From Termitomyces sp. T153 (lineage: Eukaryota > Basidiomycota > Agaricomycetes > Agaricales > Lyophyllaceae), in the NCBI GenBank assembly GCA_018296165.2, contig JACKQL020000019.1:1-64000 (forward strand): a stretch of DNA of 64,000 nucleotides, in the 5' to 3' direction. Made by a program: the position numbers and the translations under genes. Under the pieces are notes generated by a model. The model was given only the letters and a program-made list of their open reading frames with translations. It made no database searches and was not told the origin of the DNA. Positions 1 to 11,090 of the stretch are shown in pieces. Position 1 is the stretch's first letter. Each line of letters opens with the position of its first letter.

Positions 1-136
1 GTATATCATTCTGAGGACCTAAATCATTGAAATCCTCTTCCAGATCAGCTTCATGTTGCTGTTCCCAGCCTTGAAAAATCCTTTGAGCCATAACTGCATT
101 CAAAGGCCTATGTTCAGGATTCAGATCAATATGCTG

Positions 137-1024
137 TTAGACTTTGTTAGTCCCAGTAACATATTCAAGTTGTCCTTGACTGACCTCTTCTTCTTCCTCC
201 CTCAACCTTTCCTGGCTCAGAATAGCCAATGCCTGTTGCCTCTCCTGATCTTGTCTCAGCCTTTGTTGCTCTTGCAACACTGCTAGTACCTCTTGTTGTT
301 GCCTCTCCTGCTCTGTAGCCATAGCAATATGCCTTAGCCTTTGTTGCTCTTGCAAGATTGCCAGTGCCTGCTCTTGTTGCCTCTGTCTCAGCCTTTGTTG
401 CTCTTCCAACAGTGCTTGGGGAGCAAGTGGAGCTGGTACCATTATAAGCTCTGGTAAGAGAGGATTTCTGACCCTTCTATGTACAGGAGCAGGCAACAGT
501 GGCACCATTCTAGATAAGGGATTCTGTAAAGGAGCATCCCAACCTTCTGGCAAAACTGTTTCTGGAATGACCATAGCAGCTTGAGCAACAGCAGACTGAT
601 TGAGTCTATTGCCTCCTCTCTGTACAGGAGGAGGTAGAGGTGGCACCACTCTAGGTATGGGATTCTGCAAAGGAGCATCCCACCCTTCAGGCAAAACAGT
701 TTCTGGAATGTCCATAAAAAATGGATCAGCAGCAGCAGCTGCCTGCCTAATAGGTCTTCCCAAAGAGCCAGAAGCAGTGGCTATAGGTCTCAAACCCCCA
801 GTTCCCATAGATTGATTGATACCCCCAGGCCCCAATTGAAGTGGTGGGACAACCACAGTATTGATCTGTTCCAAAGATCTATTGTTTCTATTTGCTCGAC
901 GATTGTCAGGATCTGTCATTTGTAACTGTTCAAGTCTCCTTTGATTCCTAGCTTGTTGCCTTTGGCTTTCAGGAGTAGTAGGTGGTTGCCTATAACATCC
1001 ATTGTTAAGCAATTTAACAGTCAA
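137..1024 (-). CDS. Q-rich, coiled-coil-like ORF with an internal duplication, function unknown
   Basis: An open frame of 295 codons. The N-terminal half is rich in Arg, Asn and Pro. The middle holds two copies of a block around VIPETVLPEGWDAPLQNP (about residues 105-190), each followed by a Pro-rich stretch. The C-terminal third is a Gln/Arg/Glu-rich heptad-like region with repeated EEQQRLR-type units, probably a coiled coil. I do not recognise a family. The DNA is nearly free of CpG, unlike the host genes further right, so I infer an accessory gene of a transposable element that continues beyond the left edge. The simple repeats could also be keeping the frame open by chance. Confidence 0.4.
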   Translation of the reverse strand: MTVKLLNNGCYRQPPTTPESQRQQARNQRRLEQLQMTDPDNRRANRNNRSLEQINTVVVPPLQLGPGGINQSMGTGGLRPIATASGSLGRPIRQAAAAADPFFMDIPETVLPEGWDAPLQNPIPRVVPPLPPPVQRGGNRLNQSAVAQAAMVIPETVLPEGWDAPLQNPLSRMVPLLPAPVHRRVRNPLLPELIMVPAPLAPQALLEEQQRLRQRQQEQALAILQEQQRLRHIAMATEQERQQQEVLAVLQEQQRLRQDQERQQALAILSQERLREEEEEVSQGQLEYVTGTNKV

Positions 1025-1480
1025 AAACCATTAAAATTGACTTGCATGATGAGATATTTAATATATCAATAGCTCAATGTGGTTAAGGAGTTACTAATAA
1101 GCTTGTTAGTCAACATCAATCAATCAATAGATGTGACGAAACATACTTTGTCGTGTGGCCTCCTTTCCACAACCTCGGAAATGCCCATTGTTTGGTCATA
1201 TTGTGTCAAAAAACGCGCGAGGCGTGAAAAACAGTGTCCACTAAATCGCGTTTGGCCTTTTTCATCCCTGCAGACTAATTGGCACCTTTTACACATAGTC
1301 AAAAGATAGTATATATGTATTAAAGCTGTCTACTGCATTTGTTTTGGTAAAAAACTTATCCGAAGAGCGTAAAAACAGCCAAATCTGATTGTATTACCAT
1401 AAAAGGGTTGAAATTTGTCAGCATTTGTCAGCGCTGACAAATTTTAGTCAGCAGAAAAGTCGTCGCATAGGCGCAGCCAC
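1025..1480. other. Spacer across a CpG-poor to CpG-rich switch
   Basis: No gene seen. CpG is almost absent up to about 1,100 and common afterwards (for example the CGCGCGAGGCG stretch near 1,213), marking the edge between a transposon-like block and host-like DNA. Confidence 0.5.
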
Positions 1481-1573
1481 ATTCCCACGTCCGTCGTCGC
1501 ATAATATATAGATTCCCACGTCCGTCGTCGCATAATATATAGATTCCCACGTCCGTCGTCGCATAATATATAG
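1481..1573. repeat. Three perfect tandem copies of a 31-bp unit
   Basis: Units at 1481-1511, 1512-1542 and 1543-1573 are identical. Each begins ATTCCCACGTCCGTCGTCGC and ends in an AT-rich tail. Because 31 is not a multiple of 3, each copy would be read in a different frame of any ORF crossing it, so it is probably non-coding. Partial flanking matches (CGTCGCATA at 1461) suggest an older fourth copy. Confidence 0.9.
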
Positions 1574-1866
1574 ATGGTCCATGTTCCTGTCCCTGTGAGT
1601 TCCTCATTGATGCCATTAGCACTACCACTGGGACCCGCTACCTCCTCTAGTCGTCCCAAATCGTTGGTGTCGATGACAGGTGGTGCGTAGGGGTGATTGT
1701 GATGCGTTGACTTCGATTTCGACGTCGCTGTTGCTGCTACCGTTGCTGGATAGAGACTCGGAGGGCTTTCAATCTGGTTTATGACTTGTGTTTTGGGCTT
1801 GCGCTTGGGGAGGTAGGTGATGAACGAGGAGAGTGTGGGCATCGATGTCGATATCGAGGCCGTCAC

Positions 1867-3992
1867 TACACTCGACGACGACGAGGGAGTTTATAGAGAG
1901 AATTTGTGAGCAATCCATCAGTAACATGCCATTGCTTTTCTCCATCATTTCCTGTGTGAATTCATCAGTGTGCGCTTCTTGGCTTGTTTCATCCATCGGA
2001 TAAAACAAAACAGGTTTCTTTCTTGCTTGACGATCCCCTAGTGAACCAGTTCTCAGAACTCTTCAATATAAAGCCTGCTAATTTCCGCTGAACGGCTCAA
2101 TTGTCGATTTTACTACGACAAGTCGTAAACAGACAATCGAGATGGATGGCAACTGGTTACCAGTTACCACCTTGATGCAATGTCCACGCCGGCGGACGCA
2201 ACTGTCAGTGATCACAATGATCACGATGTTACATTCCAAACCTCCAAACCTTCGTTGTTCTGGGGTCCGGGCCTCTTTTCCTCAGGGTCTGCAGAGCGGT
2301 TTGAACCGGCAAAACACATCCTTGGTACATTGGCACAGCATACCGAAACTCTGTCCGAGCCTCTCTATCTCCGGTCCGCAGCTCTGTACAACTTTTTATA
2401 GCTCCCAGGCAATACAAGTATTCACCGGCCGCAAGATGTGATTGTGATTGACAATGAAACGCCAGTAGGTATCAGGCTTGTTTTACTTGTACGTGCGTTC
2501 TTTTCGGCACTTATAAACTACGTTCGATCAACAGTGACACTATCATTGCAAGTCTGTGTCTTTGCACCGGGTGTTCTCTGCAGTTCTACAAATTCACGAC
2601 AAACTTGATCACTAGCGACGGTATCCAATTTGAATTACTCAGAGACGAATACGCTACGTCTACGATCATGCTGGAACTCGGTATGATACATTTATTGATC
2701 AGCATGACGTCGGACAGCCTCGTACGACTTACATTCGTTATTCATGGCAGTATCTCTCTGACACTTCCTACAGACCAAGGCCCTATCTTTGAACACCCAC
2801 GCCCCTTATCTCTCGTCTTCTGATCTAGGATCCAACGCCAACTCAGACACATCACGCCAATATTCCCGTAATCAATGAAATCACCGCCCACGTCACTTCT
2901 TCTTTCTGGTTGTTTCCATCATGTCTTCGCGTTTACCAACTTGATCGATGGCTCATGATCCACTATTGCCTGGACTTTCGGATCGTACTTGATTCTTTCT
3001 TCTTGGCTCTCTGTCCTGGTTCTCAAGTCGGCCTTAGTCTCGGTCTATTGTAGAACTCTCGCCATTTCACCTTTTACTTGGTACTCAATCGTTGAGTCCT
3101 TTCAAGCGCTCGGAAGACACGATTCGACACGACAACGCGCAGCACGCGGCGAAATAACGAAATACAAGATATCACCTTACCTCGTCTGCACATTAGTTAT
3201 CTCTTCATCTCAAGATATCTGGATAAGGAAACTGTAGGCGGCTTACTGATCACATATGCTGATTTTGTCCTTCCTAATCGAAATTAGTCTGTGATGGACT
3301 TGAGAAAAACCCAATGCGCATTCTATCAATCAATACTCACATAGCATGATGTAAATGGTTTTGATTAATGGCCTCGACGTCGACCCCGGGTGTTTTGATG
3401 ATATTATATCATATGGACGTATATACGTACTGGTGATTTAGCTTCGATCGGCATATATATGTTGAGACAGGATCATATGATTTGGAGTTCTGTCTATTTC
3501 AAGCACATCAGGGGAAGCACAGACGACCCGGCCCGGTGACTTGAAGGTGTATGAAAGAATATTCCGCTTTCCCAGATTGCCATTATGGGTGAACAACTTT
3601 TTAAAATCGGGATCTTTCTTTGAGGGTTGGTACATATTGTGTTGTGGCGCCGGGATCATCACTTCAATCACCTGAACTCAATTTTGAACCTCGCACTTAA
3701 TACTTGTAATCACGGACTCTTCCTGGGTGCTCAGCCATTTATTCAGCATGTACCAAGTGATGATATAAGCACAGGCTATGTCAGTCGACCCCACTGTCAC
3801 ATCGCAGACTTGGCGATTTTCGTATTCATTTCCCGAGACGAAACCGGGCGATGTAGCTTTAATTTGGGATAAGTGCGCAATGGGCTGCAGGCTGCGTCCT
3901 GCCATGTCGTGTCTTGTCACATCCTTTCAGCGCTCAGTCAGACGCCGAATCTGCGATTGTAAAGGGTGACAGACTGAAGTATCCATCGACGT
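1867..3992. other. Host-like DNA without a recognisable intact gene
   Basis: The stretch is CpG-rich. One frame on the plus strand from ATG 2180 runs 73 codons to TAG 2399-2401 and stays open for about 20 more codons, which could be a broken gene. I recognise no family. Other short frames (2605-2823, 2989-3237, 3438-3671 minus) show no motif I can name. Confidence 0.3.
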
Positions 3993-4090
3993 TTGCCGTT
4001 GATCCTGCACTGTCTGTCATTTGCAAGCGCGTTCGGATATGCGTCGAACGGATCATGTACAAAAAACTCTTCTTCTCGCTGTCATAACAA
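3993..4090 (+). pseudogene. Broken F-box-like gene fragment, copy 1
   Basis: It encodes a short match to the segment following the F-box of the intact gene at 4718-5545: a cysteine/arginine stretch like KRVRICVER followed by MYKKLFFS. The reading frame stops soon after. It is a truncated tandem relic rather than a working gene. Confidence 0.6.
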
Positions 4091-4164
4091 ACTTCCCATC
4101 TTTACTTCTTTGGAACTAGTCAACATTTCTTTTCTAAGGACACTCTTGGTAGACGGTATGATTG

Positions 4165-4310
4165 TTCAAAGTTTTGCACGCGTTCGGATATGCGTCGAAC
4201 GGGTCATGTACGAAAAACTTTTCTTCTCACCCATGGCCAACTTTTCCGAAACACACTCCATCCACAAAATTCTTCGCAACGCATGTCCGCAGTGTATGTT
4301 TCAAGAATGA
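4165..4310 (+). pseudogene. Broken F-box-like gene fragment, copy 2
   Basis: A second relic of the same block: RVRICVERVMYEKLFFSP, then a stretch matching the histidine-rich segment of the intact gene and the short CP-containing segment after it. The two relics share the DNA string GCGTTCGGATATGCGTCGAA, so they are closer to each other than to the intact gene. Spacing between relics is about 150 bp. Confidence 0.6.
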
Positions 4311-4717
4311 ATTGGTCAGTTGACTGGTCCAACCGTGTAACTCCATTAAGCTTTTACAAATTAAGCTTACAATGCGGAGCAATATTGTTTCCTCCATTCT
4401 TTGGGAACTCTTGGAGACTCGAGTTCTCTGTTCGGACTGTTTTCGGCTGAACAAAGTTCTGATTCAAATAGCCGCTGGAAGACTTGCAAAATTTAGATCT
4501 GATACCCCTTCTGCCAAGACCCGAGAATCACCCGATAGGGCAGCAGAAAACAAACAACTCAACAAGGCAAGGTCGACTGTCCAAACATTCAATATTAACA
4601 TCGACTAACCTCTGTGGCTCAGTCTTCTCCACTGAAAGGAATCTCACTAGTACTTAGCGGTGAGCAAAATATACTAGATATCACGCCAGTATTGCTCACT
4701 TCATCAAGGAGGTGAAT

Positions 4718-5545
4718 ATGCCATACGACTTGCCTCCTGAGATTGAAGACCAGATCTTTGAATGCGCAGCGCGCATCCATCCCAAACACGCTCCTGCCTT
4801 GTCTGTCATTTCCAAGCGCGTTCAGATTTGCGTCGAAAGGGTCATCTATGAAAGAATTCATTTCTTCCCATCGTCGTTCTATCTCCCTTGGCCACGTCCA
4901 GCCGAAGTTGCCATCATGGAATCTTTCCGGCCCACACTCCATCAGCGCCCTGCACAATTTTTCGCCACACATGTCCGCAGCGTTCTTTTTCAAAACAATG
5001 TACAATATACTTCTGCCAAACATGTCCTGGAAAAATGCACGGGTTTGGAACATCTACTATTCCTCATGATGCCTCGCCACCCCGATGTGCCAGACGCAAG
5101 TCCTCTCATCTTTCCATCTGCACACACACTCCAGAGCCTTCTTACGACCAGAGTTGTCTTGAAAGACATGGCTAGCTCTGGCATTGTTTTCCCAAAGCTA
5201 AGATATCTTTGGATAGACGAGTGGCCTTATGAAACACGCGTCCCGACTCTCGAATGGCTTCCTGCGTTGCATACCGTGGATCTTTACCTCTTTAACGAGC
5301 CTGGATTTGATGATTCATGGCAGAATGACGCCAAAACAGTTATATCTACTACGCAAAACCTGCAAGTCATGGGTTTGTATGTCCTTGAAGACAGTGACTG
5401 CCTGGGTTATGTTGAACAATGGAAGGAAACGGTTGTGATGGGGCCTAATGAAATCAAAACAAGAGTATTCACGCCTGAAGATTTCTTATTGAACAGGTGG
5501 CGGAAATTGTCCATTAGTGTTATGGATGTGCTACTTGAAATCTAA
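4718..5545 (+). CDS. F-box-like protein
   Basis: 275 codons from ATG 4718; the in-frame GTG six bases upstream is not used as the start. The N-terminus reads LPPEIEDQIFECAAR, the pattern with which basidiomycete F-box-like proteins begin, followed by a helix with HAPALSVISKRVQ. The rest is an irregular leucine-rich body (for example PKLRYLWIDEW, LPALHTVDLYLF) that resembles the degenerate LRR-like C-termini of this fungal family. Such proteins are generally thought to recruit substrates to SCF ubiquitin ligases; that role is inference here. It is a single exon, ends TAA, and sits in CpG-rich DNA 230-310 bp before the transposon boundary. Partial copies lie just upstream, so the family is locally duplicating. 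Confidence 0.7.
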   Translation: MPYDLPPEIEDQIFECAARIHPKHAPALSVISKRVQICVERVIYERIHFFPSSFYLPWPRPAEVAIMESFRPTLHQRPAQFFATHVRSVLFQNNVQYTSAKHVLEKCTGLEHLLFLMMPRHPDVPDASPLIFPSAHTLQSLLTTRVVLKDMASSGIVFPKLRYLWIDEWPYETRVPTLEWLPALHTVDLYLFNEPGFDDSWQNDAKTVISTTQNLQVMGLYVLEDSDCLGYVEQWKETVVMGPNEIKTRVFTPEDFLLNRWRKLSISVMDVLLEI

Positions 5546-5775
5546 GTAAGACACGAGAGGTGGGCGACATCTTTCAAGCAGATAGTAGCACGACACAGTA
5601 ATGTATATGTATAGAACCTGGGTTCACCTAGCAATGCTTCAGAAATTGGATACCGTCAATTCCTACATCCGAGACTGTACCTTGTCAGGTTCTCTTGTGA
5701 CCGAAATCACAACATGCAGCCGTGGAGTCAGGAGCCACCTATAACAGGCACAAGATAAGAATCCGGGGATGGTGC
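5546..5775. other. Spacer between F-box-like gene and the transposon-linked inverted repeat
   Basis: No gene or motif found. Confidence 0.4.
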
Positions 5776-7482
5776 ACAGCAGTCTTTCTTTCCATCAATC
5801 GTTCAAGATTCCATTTTTGAAGAAATCAGAACTCAGAGCGGGCATCATGGACCTACACTGCTGAGGCCGGAACATGTTTCCCTTGGAAAAAGTGACAAAG
5901 AAAGCTGTCATGCTACTTCCATGGCATTTTTTGGCAGGAAATATGTAAGCAACTTCTTGTAGTAAAATTAAGGAAATTTTATACCTTCATCCAAACCCTT
6001 TCCTGTGGCAAAATGATATCTCTTTACCACTCTCTATCCATCGTAAACAGCATGGAAATCTTTCTGATATTTCATTACATATTTCTTCAGAAAAAAGAAA
6101 CCAAATTTACTTTCAAAGTCTGCATCGAAAGACAGAACCTTTTTCTTTCTATGTTTTTCTTTGATAATTTTATCCTTTTGCTTCCATAAATGAATAATTG
6201 AAACTTGAAACAATTTTACAGCGGAAAATGTTCAGAAAAAAATAGAATATGTATTTTCACTCAAGAAAGGTCAAAGAAACAGAGATTGACTTGATCAGCA
6301 AGTCACTGAGGGAGTAGATTAGGAAGTCACCAGTGGCTCGGCATGGACACAAAGTGGGATACGACCTTAATAATAATTGTAGAGCAATCATAGGTACATG
6401 GAATACAATTGACAAAAATGTAATCCAACACTCCTAAAGTCCCCAGTCGCATGAACAGGAATAACTGTACCATCATCTATTCTTCTTCGGACATCATTTT
6501 TGTCCATGAAGTTGATAACTTATTGAGTGCATAGGAGAGTTTGAGGTTCTTGGACTTTGTAGATCTTGGTTTGCTTAGGGTTTCACAAAATATGTCGAGG
6601 AGATCCTGAGAGTTGACGATCGCCTTGAGGTGCACCAGTAAACACCCAGCAATAGGAAGGGAAGACACATGATATCAACTTTGAGAGTAGGAGTGGACAT
6701 CGCAATGAGAAATGATTTGCCTCAGCTCCAGACTCTGGAACATCCCTGTCATCCACTTCTCAAGGAGCACGTGAATGTCAGAATCAGCATCAAGTTGTCA
6801 GATAGTCAACACCAATGCCATATAAACCAGGTGAACATAGCATGTGGATGTACCTGCGATGATCATGATTATAAGCCAAATACTTGTAGAAGAATTTGGA
6901 AAAGTGATGCACAGCAGGCCTCATCCCTATTTCTCGCACTGCCCAACACGACCTCCACATACTGCATATCCATGACCCGCCACAAGATGACTTTCAATTG
7001 GCAGCTGTTGGTTCCCCAAGCTCAAATAACACTGCACCTCCTCATAACTTGAGATAATCATGTCCTTGTCATATGTTTGTTGCGTAGTTGCTTGAAGTGA
7101 GAACAATTGTCTGTAGAGTTGGGGTTGAGGAGAAATGCAAGGACATTAATATTGAGAAAGAACAATTCATACATCAACACAAAAGTCATGTTCAAATAGG
7201 AGGCCTGCAGCAGGGAATTAGAGAATAGCTTGACCTTTCAGAGATGACATTAATTAATTGACATATTGACGTGTACTGGCTGCCTGGTTGAAATTGTGTA
7301 TGGTCACCATGCCTAGATTATGAGAAGTAAGCCAATTCTGAGATGAGTGAGAGAAGTGGGTTAAGAGAACAAGGAGTGTGATCAATATCGCCAATGATTG
7401 GCTAGGTGTTATTATCATTGTCACAATGTTGATCTCTCCATGCTTCAAATATATATTGTCTGTCTACATCTATCTTTGAACA
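5776..7482 (+). repeat. Left arm of a 1,707-bp near-perfect inverted repeat
   Basis: It is the reverse complement of 20727-22433. The arms have equal length, the outer 80 bp match 80/80, and three open frames of 63, 64 and 127 codons inside each arm are identical. The arm holds 80 bp lying outside the CACTG terminus plus the first 1,627 bp of the element. Those open frames (6477-6668 minus, 6669-7052 plus, 7254-7448 minus) have no recognisable domain and I do not call them genes. Confidence 0.9.
5856..5955 (+). repeat. Left terminal inverted repeat (100 bp)
   Basis: It matches the reverse complement of 22435-22534 with only a few mismatches. Homology with the right TIR stops exactly at the CACTG terminus on the outside and at about 5955 on the inside. 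Confidence 0.85.
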
Positions 7483-7812
7483 TTGAGTGAAGTAATTCAA
7501 TGAAATGATGATGCATATGTATTGTGTTAGCAATAGAATCTCATAACTTGTATTACTAAAATTTAAGTTCACCTTGCTGCATCAGCTTACTACTACCATT
7601 CAATTCAGAATCCGGGTCATCTATAGTCAGAATTTTGTTGACTAGGCATCTGCATTGCTACTGTGACTCATGTGAATACAGTAAGTGTGAAAACAGGCAA
7701 TATACATACTTGTAATATGAATGATATGGTCTGGTGCACAATGATGTATGGCATGATGGTCCAGGACATGGTGCTGGTTGTTCACTGGAACCAACATGAG
7801 ATAAGCATCAAT

Positions 7813-9213
7813 TCACAATGGGTTCCAGGACAGAACATACTCTTCAAATTCAGGCAACTCGATGGCACTTTGAACATCCAGGTGGCGGAGTTGGTCTGGA
7901 CATCTTGTGCTGAGAAACTCATTGCTGTAGAGATTACGAGGTAGCCTCATAATGGGCCGATCCTGGGTGAGTGGTGGGTTGCTCTTGCACTCTCTCTTCC
8001 TGAAAGACTTTCCAGACCGATTATTGCCATAGTTGTTCAAGGTCTCCTGATGACTGTTGATGAACTGGAGGAGTTCTGTAATGTGCTCATTACACCAGGG
8101 CCGGCACCAAATGGAGAAGGTTTCAGGTTCATCTTCAGATTCATCAGAACTCTGTCCTTCTGACCCAAGTGTAAGAACAAGCTGAAGGAGTATTTCCCAA
8201 ATAGCACGGTCAGACTTGTTAAACCCTTCTCTGCATATCTGCTCTCGAGACTTGAAGAGCTATGTTGCCAAGGATCAGCTCAGTCATACTTCATGGAGTA
8301 AAAAAGACTTATAGTCAACTGGCAATTCTGCACGTGGCCCCTTGCCAACATGATCTGGTGTTGCCACTCTGCTCGTTGAGTTGCTTGGACTTCAGTTTCA
8401 TGAGATCGAGGAGTCTGATGTTTGAGCTCTTTCTTGAGGGTTAATAGATGCTGAAAGAAGTGAGTCTTGACATCCTCTCTTGTCTCACTATCCAGTTCAT
8501 TGTCAGCAGCCAGGATCTCATCTATAAACTGTTCAGAAAGCGATTCATTCCACAGACACCATATCTCATCCCAGTAAGGACGGAATGGAGTCAATGAGAG
8601 GGCAGGGATTACGCCATTGTCAAAATTGTTGACCTCCTCAGGGGATGTCATATGCTGATGGTCTTTTGTTGCTTCCTTGATGTCTCTATCATGTGTGATA
8701 CCCAGCTTGGGCTTCAATGCATTGCGAACTACTTTCTATTGCACAGTGTAAGTAAAGGACAACAACTGAATCCATATTGAGACTTGCCATCATATCAATG
8801 TGGGATCGTTCTTTGATGCATTGGTTGGAAAGAGTCTTGTAAGGGGAATGACAGAATACCCTTTGAGAAACAGAAACTGCTGGTATGTTCATGGCAGAAA
8901 ATGAGTTTCGGGTTTTGCTCCACTCTTCACGCAATGAGCTGACAGCACCGGTAAGGTCAGTTAACATGGAGTAGACATCATCTGCAAATCCTGGCATAGA
9001 CCTGTGAGATGGTGTTGGACTTGAGACATGATTTGAAGCTTGATTTAAAGCAGAGGGAGAGCGGAGATAATTGTCTCCACTTGGTCTTTGGTAGTTATGA
9101 GCTGCTGAGGCACTAGAAGAATTGAAATCAGGAATAGAATCTTGATGCGGAGCAAGAACTGGTGTCAATGGTTGGTGTAGAGGTGAAGAGTGCAGAGCCC
9201 TTGAGGCAGGCAC
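7813..9213 (-). CDS. Transposon accessory gene, PFRxxWD-type unknown protein (multi-exon)
   Basis: Read on the minus strand. An N-terminal Ser/Pro-rich low-complexity part (9213 to about 8760) leads to a conserved block with PFRPYWDEIWCLWNE (about 8,590), a helical LLTLKKELKHQ segment, a segment reading CNEHITELLQFINSH (about 8,070) and a tail reading RLPRNLYSNEFL (about 7,920). Separate frames imply introns. From memory, Agaricomycete genomes contain many proteins with this order (PFRxxWD, then GLPxNFYxxxWL) near Tnp2 transposases; their function is not known to me. It may be one gene with the coiled-coil exons upstream (9338-10860). Confidence 0.5.
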
Positions 9214-9337
9214 AGGGAAAGCAGGAGATGAAGGCTGCAGAGTAGGAAGACGTAGACAAGGAGTTCAGGGAGTCATGGAAGAGTATGGTCATGATATCCA
9301 GAGAAGGGGGGAGATTGTCTCTTCAGTACTTGCTAAC

Positions 9338-10860
9338 TCAAAGGAGACTTGTCTTTGAGAATGCCTGTCTTGAGTTACTTCTTTGGTTACCTAGTAGAAA
9401 GTATGAATTACAGGATAGACTTATTATTAAGAGAACTATACATACATGGATTCTAGTCGATTGAGAATCTGCCGGAAGTCTGTTATGTGCACAATCTGAC
9501 AAGGTGTCTAAAATCAATGGATGTTGTACAGAAGGGTCCAAATTACTGGCTTGTGAAACTTGAGAAGGGTCTGTAGCCATGTTTGACACATGATGGGAGT
9601 TATTGGAAGCAGTCTGGGCTTCAAGACGCTGTGCTTATAGTTAGAAACAAGTCTCTTCATGAATATAACTCAACTTACCTCAACTTGTTCTTGAAGGTCT
9701 GATATAACCTCAGTATTGTGGTTGAGAACAGATTCAAAGGCTGTCTCAGAGCGAGAAGCTGCTTCAGCAGAAGTATGAGCTTGCTCAATTGCATTTGCTG
9801 CCTATAAAAGGGAAAAATCACAATACTTGTTCCAAAAAGAATGAATGATAATACCTGAATTTGAACTTCCTCAAGTTCTTGAATCCTGCTCTCCATTTCT
9901 TTGCGAGCAACAGTAGACTCCATGATTTGTTGCTGGTGCTCCTCTTCCAATCGACTCACTTGAGCTTGGAGAGATTGCTCATGGATGTGACTCTGTTCAT
10001 ACAAGTGCTGCTGAATTTTAGCTGCTGTTTGTGTTGCAAGATTCTGTTGTTGCAGCTGAAGGCGTTGCTTGCGTTCTTGCAATTCCTGTTATTTCCGAAT
10101 TCAGTTGACCTTGAAGGTATTTATATTTAATGTAAACTTGCCTGACTTCCAACTCATTCTAGTTCTCAGATCCTATTCTCCAGTCCTTCACAGGCTCTAG
10201 TGAGCTCCACAGTTTCCTGCTGGTGTTCCTCTTGCATGCGATGTATTACTGATTGGTATGATTGCTCATGATTGCACTCAAGTTCCTGCAACCACTGTTG
10301 AGTAGCCACCTCCAGCTGCACTGAAATAATTTGATGCTCCTGTTGAAGTCATTTTTCGAATTCCTGTTGATAGCGCTGCTCACATTCATCAAGTGCCTGT
10401 TGCAAGCATTGCTCATACTCATGTGTAAATCAATGTTCATAATCTTGATTCTGCTCATCAAGGGCCTGTGATGCAATGACTGAAGCTTGGAGAGCCTGGG
10501 CATGCTGAACAAGACTGTTGGTGGGCAAGATTTGGTTGGAAGGAGCCAGCTCATTGCTGGCCACAAGAGACAATTCAACACGTTCTTTGGTAGGAGATAC
10601 CATATCCAGGGCCTGAGCAACCACTGTTAATTCTTCAACTGCTGAATCTCTTTTGCTAGTGACAGCTTGCAGTTGAGAAGACATTCCGTCATATATTCCT
10701 CTTGCATGCCAGGCAGTTGCTACTTGTTCTTGTTGTATCTAACAAAGAATCTTTTTGAAGTGGGGCCTTCAGAATGTATTATTTGCTGTTGAACTTACCA
10801 TCCGATTCCAGCTAATTCCAGTCTTAAAGGGTCTCACTCTTTGCAGCATCTGTCGTGATG
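9338..10860 (-). CDS. Transposon accessory gene encoding a long coiled coil (multi-exon, partly decayed)
   Basis: Minus-strand exons read from about 10,860 down. A start segment near 10,850 (LQRVRPFKTG) joins across a GT-AG intron to GIYDGMSSQLQ (10,684). A Gln/Glu-rich coiled coil follows (about 10,430-10,160) that carries in-frame stops, then another coiled coil (LQLQQQNLATQ, RLEEEHQQQIM, 10,082-9,857). Two GT-AG introns can be read: one from about 9,856 to 9,800, and one before the exon encoding AQRLEAQTASNN at about 9,630. Heptad-like hydrophobic spacing suggests a structural or DNA-bridging role, but that is speculation. The stop codons suggest decay. Confidence 0.45.
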
Positions 10861-10869
10861 TTGCCAAAT

Positions 10870-11090
10870 TACCATTAACGACATAGGTGTCAATTTTTGA
10901 TTCTCAAATTGTCACTGATCCTATTCAGTCTAACATGTGGTCATCTCTTTTGTAAAGAGTGTATTGATGGGTAGATTGAATACAGACCCTTTGCAACATG
11001 CCCAACCTGCAGGAGAATGATTGAAAAAGTTGATCGAAATCTTGTGGGGCTGGAGGATGTATTGGCCAAGGCAGAAAAGTTATGACTTGT
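10870..11090 (+). pseudogene. Broken RING-finger (C3HC4) remnant
   Basis: Around 10,895-11,035 the plus strand encodes a CxxC-like start, a VTDPIQS segment, then CGHLFCKECI and CPTCRRMIEK, which is the cysteine/histidine order of a RING finger. The frame must shift by one base between VTDPIQS and CGH, and a TAG lies between ECIDG and IEYRPF. RING domains bind E2 enzymes in ubiquitin ligases; this copy cannot be translated intact unless the lesions are removed by splicing, for which I see no sites. It lies head-to-head with the coiled-coil gene within the transposon. Confidence 0.65.

Noticed and set aside
1444..1866. 140-codon minus-strand frame across the 31-bp repeats
   Set aside because: The repeat unit is not a multiple of three and the protein has no motif; chance frame in CpG-rich DNA.
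5776..5855. ACAGCAGTC at 5776 as the true transposon end, because the long inverted repeat starts there
   Set aside because: Homology with the diverged right TIR stops exactly at CACTG/CAGTG, and CTA flanks those ends; the outer 80 bp fit copied flank better.
6477..7052. Two abutting frames (63 and 127 codons) identical in both inverted-repeat arms as genes
   Set aside because: Identity follows from the arms being copies; no domain, and opposite orientations.
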